From positions 15,779,395 through 15,843,394 of the forward strand of contig OX336345.1 in NCBI GenBank assembly GCA_946902875.1: 64,000 nucleotides of DNA. Reading direction: 5' to 3'. Positions 54,343 to 64,000 of this stretch are shown piece after piece. Numbering within the stretch: the first letter of the stretch is position 1; each line of letters opens with the position of its first letter. Below the pieces are notes generated by a model that made no database searches, was not told where the DNA came from, and saw only the letters and a list, made by a program, of their open reading frames with translations. The position numbers were made by a program, and so were the translations under genes. This stretch comes from Nematopogon swammerdamellus. Lineage: Eukaryota > Arthropoda > Insecta > Lepidoptera > Adelidae.

Positions 54343-56958
54343 ATTATAGTTACCTTTAAAGGAAAGCATTGAATAAGCTCACTCCGCTTTTTATATGAGA
54401 TCGGGCCGGGCACGGCTAGGCTCCCTGGTACAAACGTCGGTAAACAGAATAAAGCTCGCTGTTACGCATTTTTTGTTTACAGTTGCTCTCCGCCGTAACA
54501 AAGCATATCAAAAACCCATTTTTGTTTCTAGTTGACAGCGCCCGTACCGCTATCTCTTCCCCCGGAGATAGCTGTGTACAATTTCCTGCAAAACAGATAT
54601 CAAACACCATTTTATTACCTTTCGCATTTTCGTATTATGCTCGTACGAACAGGATTGTTTGTTGAGTTTGACAGAGATGTTTTGATTTCACACGGTGACA
54701 CAGTTTGCTTTAAACACGCCGGCTAATGAGATTCTGACTGAAGTCTGGCTTTGTTTAAATTTGTATAAAATTTTTCCGAAGGAAGTAAAACTTTCTAGAA
54801 ATTTTATTGTTATATTATATTTGTCACGAGACATGTCTTACAACTCAATGTAGACTTTCTTCATTGCTTTTAAGGCACTATCCAACTTACTTGAAGCTAC
54901 ACTATTGTTACACTGGCAACTCTTTTCGAAACACAAGCAAGAACACGCACTGTTAATTATTTCTGACAATTATTTCTGACATTCATTGATATAAAGTACT
55001 TGTCAAGTTTCGAACTTTATGCTAAAATTTGACAACTAGGCACTTGCCATCTTCACCAATAACAGAGTGTATAGTAGAGATAAAAATAAACACCGAGGGG
55101 CATACGAAAATTTTTAGTAAGAATAATACTTATTTTATATCCATTATTACGCTCTCGTTACATTATATTTACACACCTGTCAATCATAATCAACGTCGTG
55201 ACATCCTGTTCCAATATAGTCATAGAAATCGAATTGTATCTGACAAAGTAACTCTACCCCAAACCGGTAAAGATTTCAATTTGGCAAGCACAGTTTGGTA
55301 CCGGCGGCGACTGATCTACGGATAGTTGTACTTATCATGTAGTATGACATGGTTGTTAAGGCCGTCATTGTTTTCTCTGACTATGCAGCTCGAGGCTTGA
55401 CAAGCGAGGAAATTGGATTGGCTGATTCCGAATTTATAGAATGAATCTAACAAATAGTAAAAGGAACTGAAATATAAATGGAGGTGGTAGTTGATATTTA
55501 TGGGAACATTCCAGAACCGATTTGATTTGCATATTCACATTTCTTACCAAAAATATAGTACACAAACAACGTTAAGTATTTTCTATTGATAATATTTCTG
55601 TCTCTTAAAAAATTAAAAAATTAAAGCTAAAATCTATGTATGTAACGATGTACAGGACAACAATATTGTAAGAGTACTTAAAGTGAATCTTGTTAGTGGT
55701 TGCCAAGAGAAATTGGATAAGAAGTTTTACGAATATTCCCACAATATTAAGAAATTACTTTTATATAAGATTTTTATTTAGTTCAGCAACTCGCGTTGAA
55801 TGTATGGTGGCTATTTTATTCAGTGGACGATGCCCACAACGGCAACGCTGTCCTCAATCACACTGTTCGGATCTTTCGGACATCTCGATTCTCATCATCT
55901 CTTAAACTAAAATTACGCCCTTTCCGTTTCATTCAACATTTCATCCCCGTCTTCAATGTCGGTTTCGAGTTGACATTTCACTTCAATTACTTTCGCACCT
56001 CATGTGGCGGTCGTGTCCTCATCATAAACGTCTGGTGAAACACAATGGCAGCTAACTACTCGATCAACTACAAGTCTCTCAGCGCCATTCAGCGGCGACG
56101 CGTTAAAAAGGATAACAGAATGTTACCCGCTCATCCCCTTCCCATTATACGGATCGCCGAGTTACACAGCTGTGAACGGGATCCCGTTTCCGAACAAAGA
56201 TCTTTTATATAGTTTTTGAATAAATAATTTATACCTATCCTTTCACAAGGTCGTCTGTTATAGTATTTTAAACCTTGTGTTCATAATATTACATTCTAAA
56301 TTTGCGACGACTACAGATGTTCGATATATGCTTTGGATTATATTGTAGCATTATGAATATCAAACTGCTAAGCCCCGCCTCGCGACGTACAGAGCTTTAG
56401 TGTTTTTTAACGCGATCGTGATGTGTTCGGGATGAATATTTAATGTCAGTTAATGTATGGTAATACAAATTTTCTTTTTTAAGGAATTCATCAGGGAAAA
56501 GATCCTTCTATTGGGAAGGAGTAATATAAATTTTGTATTTATATTATTACCTATGAAAGAATTGTAAGAGCGAAATAATATTTGATTAGGTAGTTTTGTT
56601 TTTTATAATACTCATATGTAGAGCTTTGGCCTTGATTATGGACATAAATTCATGTTCGAGTAAAATTAAAGCTCAATACATTTTAGTTGTAACTTCTAGG
56701 AAAGGTCCCTAGAATAGGTTTTAAGAGCATTAATCATGTTGTTCTCATTGAAATTAAATCAAACCCAATGTTTAAACTGCATTACAAAATTGCTATTGAA
56801 CAAGAAATACAATAAATAAATTCAAAGCCAACAGTCCCCCCTGCCTGAAGTCCCCCCTATGGGTTCGAGGGCAAACATTTTATGCGGCATTTTTACAAAC
56901 GCACAATGGAACTTTTTGAGGGTTTTTTTGTGTTTATAATTTTAATCGGTCCCTTTCG
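54343..56958. other. Unique-looking DNA, candidate regulatory landscape
   Basis: About 2.6 kb with few repeats and patches of balanced GC (54410-54760, 55790-56210). The open frames at 54416-54726 and 55796-56038 overlap on both strands or lack family support. Confidence 0.35.
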
Positions 56959-57147
56959 GTGACATGTGATTCGAATAAATGCAACAATGATCGTCTTGTG
57001 CCGATTTCGATTGTTAGTGGAAGCTACTTGCCGCCGCCGCCGTGTGTGGAGCCCCTAGGACCCAGTGGAGCTACGGAGAGAGCAGAACGCTTTGTGGTCG
57101 AGGCATTATGTCAGACCAATAGATTCGGTGACATTTTAAGCGTTTAA
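56959..57147 (+). CDS. Weak coding candidate, unidentified
   Basis: An open frame reads ...VSGSYLPPPPCVEPLGPSGA then TERAERFVVEALCQTNRFGD and stops at TAA near 57145. It is GC-richer than its flanks, and GATTGTTAG at about 57022 could be an acceptor. No ATG starts it and no domain is recognised. It may be a captured exon or repeat. Confidence 0.22.
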   Translation: MTCDSNKCNNDRLVPISIVSGSYLPPPPCVEPLGPSGATERAERFVVEALCQTNRFGDILSV

Positions 57148-57351
57148 GTAGCAGAAGGTTTTTGAGCTATTTGCTGTTCATGTCGGTTGATTGAGTACAC
57201 AGTTTGTTCGCAATCCATGTTAAGAAGTACCCTTTCGGATAAACTGTCGATTGACCTGAATTAACAACAATTAATTATTTATGATAAGAGAAATAATTTT
57301 TAATATGTTATGAAGAAATTAACTAAAATTATTGTTATTATCTGCCCATTT

Positions 57352-57530
57352 ATTTCTTCCCAAGTACAGTCTTGGGTTTTTCAAAAGGGCCGTGAAAAAG
57401 CTCCTGTTAGGCCGGCATGGCATTAGCAATTCCCGTGCATCACAGAATTTCCATGGGCATCGTTAGACACCTCACCACACCACTTGTAGGTCTAAATATG
57501 CCACATGTCTCGCTTTCCATAAAAAAATAT
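57352..57530 (+). mobile_element. LINE family B 3' UTR copy
   Basis: AAGTACAGTCTTGGGTTTTT, TAGGCCGGCATGGCATTAGC, ATGGGCATCGTTAGACACCT, CACATGTCTCGCTTTCCATA then A-run. Confidence 0.75.
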
Positions 57531-60375
57531 CCTAACAAATACCTATAGATCTTTCCCACATTATCGTTTAGAAAATAAAATTTCAAAACCAATAAGAAGT
57601 CAAAAGATGACTTTGTAAAATATCCATTGTTCTGTTAAGAAGGAGAACAATAAAAACATCACGAAGTTTTAAAGATTCGTTCTTACTACACAATAAGTAA
57701 ATAAGTAGGCACTAAACAACAAACACCCCACCCAACAAGGACTACAAAAGTTAAATTGAAACAATGTATTTATGTAACAGTAGCCACTCCACTCGATTAC
57801 TTTTTGACTTTTGCATCGCGCCATCGATATCAAAGTCGCTCACTTTGCCTGAATTCTCTCGGTTGAAATGTGTGAGAATTAAAATAGATTTTATCAAAAG
57901 CTATTTCAATATTCATTCATTATAATATTTCACTTAACTTTGTTTAAAAAAAGTATGCAGAAATTCTTGGAGCAAGCAAGCGCATTCAATCAATGGTTAT
58001 AAGTGCGCAGTTCGGCCTTTATAGCTTCAACTCTGTGAGAGTCGTAAGAAAACATTTTATGGGCTATTTGAGGGTTATTTCTTTTATTCGCAATTTTAAC
58101 AGTAGCACTAAAGTTTGCGAACTTTAAAGCTACTTACAAGCCTGGAGTTACAACTTTGAATTTGTCAAATGATTCGTCTCCTACCCTCGAAGGGCCATGC
58201 GTGGGAATCAACTGCAATCAACCAGGGTCGACGAGTACGGTTTTCAATAGTTTCTCTCAATAGCCGTGTGGAGTGGTTTGCATGAATGCCCGTCCGTCTG
58301 TCACTAGTGGAGTGCGTGTTAGGATTTGTGGTTTGTGGACTACGTCACAATGTGAATAGTATGTCGTCGGTGCCTACTCCATCGATATTAAATTCCTACA
58401 AATTCTTGAACTCCTTTGATACTAAAACGGCGCTTTCACGTTATGTGGTCGTTACGTTTTCGTGAAACTACTGATTACCTACTTTAAAATGTATTGAAGT
58501 AAGAAATGTATGTATGGGAAGCTAATAAGTAAATAAATATCTCGATATGACCTATAGGGTTTTTTTAACCTTACCTCACACTTGGATCACTACGTCACCT
58601 AACCTACGCGCTTTCGTCGTGCCATCTAATTTCGCAGGTGTTTCGTAAATCCTGATAGTTATTTTAAGAATTTGTCTACCACTTTTAGTGTGTTATACGA
58701 AAGTGATGTACTGATGGTAAGAGTGGGTAGTAATCCCTCCCACTATGCCGCAGACCTAAGAGTTCGCCCACACAACGCGGGTAAAGCGAATTTGACATCG
58801 CTTGGAAACATATTGTGGTGATGAGATTTATGAGGATGGGTTGGTGCCAAGACTTTAATTTAATTTCAACTTTTGTACTGTTTTACAATTACTACATCAT
58901 TGAACTACTTATCTGTGCCCGCGGCTCTGCTCGCGGTAAAGTCGGATTAATAGCAAATTGGATTTAAATGCAAATACGACGAGAAACGATCGCTGCTGTA
59001 TTGATCTGACCCGTCGCCGTCTCAGTTTCACTGAAAGCGAGGCCGAAGGCCGAGCTGACGTAGGTAAAATGATATCCTCTCCCGAAAAATAAAAGCAACT
59101 AAGGGCGGTCCCGACAGCAGACCATAAAAACTACTTGATGTTCACGTAAACTTAGTTTCATTAATGTAAAACACCCAGTGAATGAATTTATCGAAATGTT
59201 GATATTACAGACGCCACACCCACTTATTGTTTTATAATTAGTGGATATATATTTTTTTTTTTGCAGAACGAAAATATAGCTGCATGGAAGTTGACACGCG
59301 TTATTAAATGTTATAATATCAAAGTTTGATGCTGAACCAAAATCAAATAAAAAAGAAAACATTGGAACCTGGAAACAAAGAGTCTATTTCCAATTTAAAT
59401 GATAATTTTAGTGTCGTAATAGATTTTTATTTTATTTTCCACTTATTGTAATTTCAATAGCGCAGTAGTTTTTATGTACAGTGAAGTTCCGAACGCGTCG
59501 CGATCGCGACTAATAAAAAACATACAATATTCTTCACCTCTAGTTACCTACAGTCTAAATGTTATAATTTGACACAATCTCTCAAAACGCTCTTCATACA
59601 AATCGGCAACATTTAATGGTTTTATAATAGGTGTTACAATAGGAAACACGACACTTTAAGCGGCGTACCCGGTCTCAAAGGTTTATAAAGGCCTAAAGCG
59701 CCGATGTCAAAATACGACACTCGTTCTACATGTAAAATAACTAATCGTAAGCCTGTTAGAGGCGGCACAAAGGGCTATGATGACGGGGCAGCGGCGGTAA
59801 TACGATATTCGACGATTAGTTCTCGATGAGATTTCGTTGTTACTGTTATTTAAAGTCGAAGGACGATACGTTTGAACTCTTGTGAATTTTACGTTAGAAC
59901 ACTTAAATGTAATTTATTACATCGTGATATTATTAGAAAATTCAACGGCTTTACTCACTTCCGTATGCATACCGAGCCCTAAAAACTAATTAGAGTAAAA
60001 AAAGAGTGAGGGAACATCGAAAAAAAGAATTGCTTCCCCCATAAATTTTGAGGTTAGGTATATTTGAAAATGTATGGAGAACTGAAATGTTTTTTTCCCA
60101 AATTCGCTACAGTTCTTTTTTGGAATCTACTTACTTTTTCATAAAGATTAACCCCTGAAAATATCTGCATAGTTAAAAAATCACTCTGTTTAATGTATAT
60201 TTTAAATTTATAATACTAAATCAAATTAAATGAAAACATTATTTTTATTTATTGAACACCACCGTTAAAACTATGTACAAAAGACGCGGAATTCTTTACA
60301 ATCTAATCTTTAGGATGTGATGCCAGAGAAGAAAAGGAGACAAATATATGGAGATCTTTATTAGATAGAATAAAC
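57531..60375. other. Mostly unique non-coding DNA
   Basis: A small family D head (GTGCCCGCGGCTCTGCTCGC) lies at about 58915. The reverse frame at 59099-59362 is AT-rich and unsupported. No gene. Confidence 0.4.
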
Positions 60376-60664
60376 CAGGGGTTCCCAAACGGCGCCGCAG
60401 CTAGCCCTCAGGGGCGCCACGACGTACTCCTGCGCACTTAGGACTTTACTCGGAATTTTAACTTCACGCGGCTTAAACTGAGTCGGCACAGGTTCACTTC
60501 GGCACAGAACTTCCATCTAACATTTCTTTCGTTCATTTCTAACCTAAAGATCATTGTATTAATTTTAAATAGGTACCGCTTAATGGGCCCAATCTGTGTA
60601 GGGCGCCGTGAAAATAATCTGGCTTCCTAAGGGAACCACGAACTAAACAAGTTTGGGAACCCCG
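60376..60664. mobile_element. hAT-type miniature element, 289 bp, with 8-bp duplication
   Basis: The ends CAGGGGTTCCCAAAC and, inverted, CGGGGTTCCCAAAC are flanked by the exact 8-bp direct repeat GAATAAAC (60368-60375 and 60665-60672), the size made by hAT transposases. The interior is non-coding (GCGCCGCAGCTAGCCCTCAG ... GGGCGCCGTGAAAATAATC). Confidence 0.85.
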
Positions 60665-60994
60665 GAATAAACCAATAAGTAAGTAGTAGACTGCTGCCTT
60701 TTCCACAGATTTAACGCCCCCTCTTCTCTTTCATGTTATGACAGTAATTCCATGAAATGGTCCGGAAACCCGCAACCGAGGAAACAGCGCCATAAGACGT
60801 TAGATGAGGATATTACCAACTGGGTGCTAACAGGCCGTTACTTCATCTGTGCGTGTTAACATTTTCCTCAAATATGCTAAACGAGAAAATTTGTGTTTAA
60901 CGCCAGCTTCCCTGATAGAGTTTGGAATGTATTCAAATTCTAACAGATTATTCATGCCGGCTGGAACAACAAAACACGTAAGTAAACGAACTTT
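60665..60994. other. Non-coding, unassigned
   Basis: Opposed open frames at 60827-61124 run into the SINE and are not credible. Confidence 0.35.
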
Positions 60995-61329
60995 CACCAG
61001 AATGTCCATGGGCATCGTTAGACACCTAGGTACTTGTTACAAGTACCTTTTTTTTTTATGGAAATTGACACGGTTGGCTACATCACCTACAACGTCCGTG
61101 ATGTCAGCCCATAACACCGGGTGAACTTGGTGCCACGTCAGTGCTTCCCTTCGGTCGTGCCGGCTACACTGAACTGGACGGAAAACACAAACTATTTACA
61201 TAGCCGTTTCGACCGACCTTTCATTCAGTGCGGTGGTACCAACCCGGGCGGGTGTCTAACCATTGTTTCTAAACATTGTTTCACCTACAATAAGTGAAAC
61301 AATGCCACATGTCGCGCTATCCATAAAAA
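60995..61329 (+). mobile_element. LINE family B 3' UTR interrupted by a SINE
   Basis: 60995-61030 (ATGTCCATGGGCATCGTTAG ACACCT) and 61253-61329 (GTGTCTAACC ... CACATGTCGCGCTATCCATA then A-run) are the two flanks of one LINE B end. A 21-base palindrome, AGGTACTTGTTACAAGTACCT, sits at the left junction (61028-61048). Confidence 0.65.
61048..61252 (-). mobile_element. Family A SINE inserted in LINE B
   Basis: T run, ATGGAAATTGACACGGTTGG through GGTACCAACCCGGGCGGG; inverted body without head. Confidence 0.88.
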
Positions 61330-62127
61330 AAGACCTGACAAATGGCGTGGCATAAAGTTTCAAAAGTCAGACCGTGTAACTGTGGATTATAGCACAAGAG
61401 AAATAATTGTATTATTTGTTAATATCATAGAGCAAGAAATACCGCAACACGGCCGCCGCCATAGGCCGCCGCCGTATCTATATTCTATAGATAACCGCCA
61501 TCAACGTGCCTTTTTTATTCACCTTTACATTTTTTTATAGGTAATTATTTATATGAGCTATATAGGATACTTCATAAATCCATAAAATTGAACGCCGTCA
61601 ACACACTTCCATCCATCCAATACACAACTTACGTGATTGTTTATATATTTTTTATTTATTTAAATTAATTTGCTGAAAAAATTAATATAAAAATTTTTGT
61701 CCCATTTCGGTGGAGAAAACAGCAGAAGAATAAACCTCCATTTTGGTTATGTTATGTTCCGATCAGTATATGGTGGAAGCGAAAGCAACAGATTTGCTTT
61801 TTCTTCAAATTTCTCACAGCCCCCATTTCGTCTTAGTAACATTACGACTCCTGGCGTACTTCGCAGACGTGGTTCAAATTTAAATTCGTTTTAGCTGAAA
61901 GATTATCCGTTGGCTCCAAAATAAAACTTCCCTATAATTGAATGATCCGTGCGTCGCCTCGGTTCCGTTCCAAAAATAGGTCGGCGATTTCCGCTCCTTT
62001 TTATTATTAACCAACTTCTTCCTAATATAAGTGGGTTTTAATAACCATCACTTCTTATCAGATCGGTGCATTAAACGAAGATATCAGATTTCGGCTCTTA
62101 AGATTTATTTATCGTGCATTACTTAAA
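61330..62127. other. Non-coding, unassigned
   Basis: GGCCGCCGCC is directly repeated at 61452-61482. A forward frame at 61697-61894 is unsupported. Confidence 0.35.
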
Positions 62128-62293
62128 CAGAGGCTCGACTATGAATTTTTTTACGAGATTTACATCAAGTAAATATTTATATGGCATTTTTTGTTCGAAC
62201 TGGCCCGTTAGAGACGCTATGTCTGTTCGCCATACAAATATTAAATTACTTGTACGCAACTAACTGTAAAAAAATCTCATAATCGAGCCTCTG
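62128..62293. mobile_element. 166-bp TIR miniature element
   Basis: CAGAGGCTCGACTATGAATT and, inverted, CAGAGGCTCGATTATGAGAT form imperfect ~27-bp terminal inverted repeats around a non-coding AT-rich core. No clear duplication. Confidence 0.6.
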
Positions 62294-62328
62294 TCGTGCT
62301 GCAGCGAGTGATGATAAATCGAGTCAAA

Positions 62329-62829
62329 ATATAAGGTCTTTGAAAATTAGTTAATAGTACGCTAAGGGGGGGTTCTGTATCATATAGGGAGTAAAACCTA
62401 TATACATTTCTTGGACCTTGGGCTTTTTTATGTAAAATATTTTTTTATGTATTTAAATAAAAAAATAGGTGGTTGATTTTTATAGCCTAATCGATTGAGT
62501 TTCATAACAGTAACAAAAAAGTCGTCATTACCATTATGATGTAACACGTGTAAGTTGGTAAAAAAAATCTAATTCTTTCTATTCCATACTAATAAAACTA
62601 AAATTGTGGTTTTTCACAATTTCTGAAAGAAAGAGATCTATGTGTTGGAAGACTTTTTTGTTCCTGGCATGAAACTGAAACGAGATAAGAAAGTTTTTTT
62701 TTACATTTTACATTTAAGTAAAAAATTTGATTTTGTAAAAAAATAATTCTTTGTTCTATAAAAGTGATCTATTTCCGATACAGAACCCCCCCTTAGCGTA
62801 CTATTAACTAATTTTCAAAGACCTTATAT
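62329..62829. mobile_element. 501-bp element with perfect 53-bp inverted ends
   Basis: 62329-62381 (ATATAAGGTCTTTGAAAATT ... GGGGGGGTTCTGTATC) is repeated inverted without mismatch at 62777-62829. The 395-bp AT-rich interior has no ORF. The exact match implies a recent insertion or gene conversion. Confidence 0.85.
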
Positions 62830-64000
62830 AATTAGCCTCTTGCGCGACAAATCGGGATTTAAAATCTAGTAGTATCTGTTATGTACTCAATAATGAGATT
62901 TCGTATTTAAAATTAAATTAAAATATACTTTGTTGTACACCATTATATAAAAGGGTTACAAAAGGCGAGTTTAATGCCTTGCGGCATTCTTTACGAACTA
63001 ACCTTTTGGATTTGGAAAACACGTAGGAGCGGACAATGCAGGACTAAAGAGTAATTATTAAGTAAGTAAGAGAGTAAATTATTATTGTTTTAGTATCAAA
63101 AATAATACTAGCAACAACATTGAGACGAAATAGGGATTAAAAAAGATTTTAGTATTGTATTGTATTTATTATTTCATGCATAGATAGACTAATTATCTAT
63201 ACTCAGACATCTCAAATCAAATCATGTACAAAAATGTACCATCCAGCCAGTCTAGACTATAGGTACAGAATTCATAAAAACATATCTAGCCCATAGCCGT
63301 ACGCTTATTTTGATAGAGCATATCAAAATGTTTCGCGAGCACGTTACGCATTAATTTCACATACTTATTCGTCCTAACGACCCTCAGTTAACCTAAGTGG
63401 TGAATATATCATCCGACGTAGCGTCCGCGTGGCGTGCACGCCATTCCGAGCATCCTGCTTCCCAATTCACTAATGGACACATTGAGAATCCTCCACTATT
63501 ACCTAATTAATGGATTTTTTTATTACATTAATATAATAACACAGATTTAATTAAACGAATTAGAATTAAAATGACCTAATGAAGAACTTTTTAAAATATA
63601 CTAAAACTAATTACTTAAGTGTAAGGTGGAAGGAAGGAGGAGATGGGATGTGTGTTTCTAGTTTCTACACTGTGCGATTGGCGGAAAGGGGGGGTTCGCA
63701 AACATTAATGGAATTTTATGATACAATTATCATAAAATCAAAATCAATCTTTTTTCTTTCTTTCTTTAAGACATTTTAACTATTTTTAGTGTTCCGTACC
63801 TTAAAAGGGGAAACAACGGAACCCTTATAGGATCACTCTCGTCTCTGTCTGTCTGGACTGTTGTATATAAATATGACTGACTATATATGGCTATCTTAGT
63901 AAAAAAATTGAAATCTATACCAAAAATATATCTCTACAAAATTGCCAAGTTCGTGCAACTGCTTGGCCATAATCAAAAGATTGAAATCTGGTGTGCGGAC
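62830..64000. other. AT-rich, with a moth repeat fragment near the right edge
   Basis: 63783-63870 (GTTCCGTACCTTAAAAGGGG, AACGGAACCCTTATAGGATC, CTGTCTGTCTGG) belongs to the GGGTTCCGTA moth repeat. The forward frame at 63579-63779 is unsupported. Confidence 0.45.

Noticed and set aside
62128..62293. Target-site duplication TCGTGC around the element
   Set aside because: The left copy is separated from the terminus by ten bases, so it is not a proper flanking duplication.
1..64000. CRISPR arrays, operons or bacterial-type systems
   Set aside because: No regularly spaced identical repeats with unique spacers; gene density and repeats are those of an insect genome.

Overview
The window looks like a piece of a lepidopteran (moth) nuclear chromosome, probably a noctuoid. 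The grounds are: AT-rich, intron-poor sequence; only one unmistakable host gene; and many repeat types that I recognise from moth genomes. These include a 5S-rRNA-headed SINE resembling the one described from Helicoverpa, the 'CCGGCCAAGTGCGAGTCGG / GGGTTCCGTA' repeat, the 'TTTGCCCGCGGCTTCGCTCGCG' repeat and the 'ACCGACTTCAAAAAAGGAGGAGG' repeat. Species assignment is inference; no rRNA, tRNA or organelle gene is present to fix it.  Layout: 0-3 kb holds a possible gene end at the left edge and a decayed, internally deleted mariner element. 3-5.6 kb is a pile-up of SINE, LINE and fold-back sequence. 5.6-15.6 kb is mostly unannotated AT-rich DNA with SINE/LINE fragments, including a clean nested retroposon with a 10-bp target-site duplication at 9.6-10.2 kb. 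At 15.83-16.78 kb, on the minus strand, lies the one clear gene, the Gsx-class homeobox gene ind (intermediate neuroblasts defective), as an apparently single-exon ORF of 318 aa with its own poly(A) signal and a perfect 18-bp palindrome in its leader. 17-33 kb is gene-poor and repeat-rich. It includes a LINE fragment with an R2-type restriction-like endonuclease domain (21.3-21.9 kb), a tail-to-tail inverted SINE pair (22.7-23.2 kb) and a LINE nested in a SINE (24.8-25.3 kb). 33.4-34.3 kb has two small, unidentified, exon-like ORFs and a 39-bp inverted repeat. 36-40 kb holds two divergent CTCF-like motifs, a GC-rich miniature element, a perfect 15-bp-arm palindrome and a long fold-back hairpin. 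41-43 kb has a short TIR element with a hammerhead-ribozyme-like core and a 66-bp tandem repeat. 43-47 kb and 54.3-60.3 kb are largely unique non-coding DNA. 47-54 kb has more SINE/LINE copies, another unidentified ORF and a 0.4-kb DNA transposon. 60.3-62.9 kb has three non-autonomous DNA transposons and a SINE nested in a LINE.  How it fits together: apart from ind there is no pathway to reconstruct. The long non-repetitive stretches around ind may be its regulatory domain (inference: developmental homeobox genes usually sit in large non-coding territories). The rest is a record of several retroposon families inserting into one another. No CRISPR, operon or bacterial-type system is present, and I did not find a convincing new multi-gene system. 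The most unusual objects are the tRNA/5S hybrid SINE, its head-swapped relative, the hammerhead-like cores and the long hairpins.
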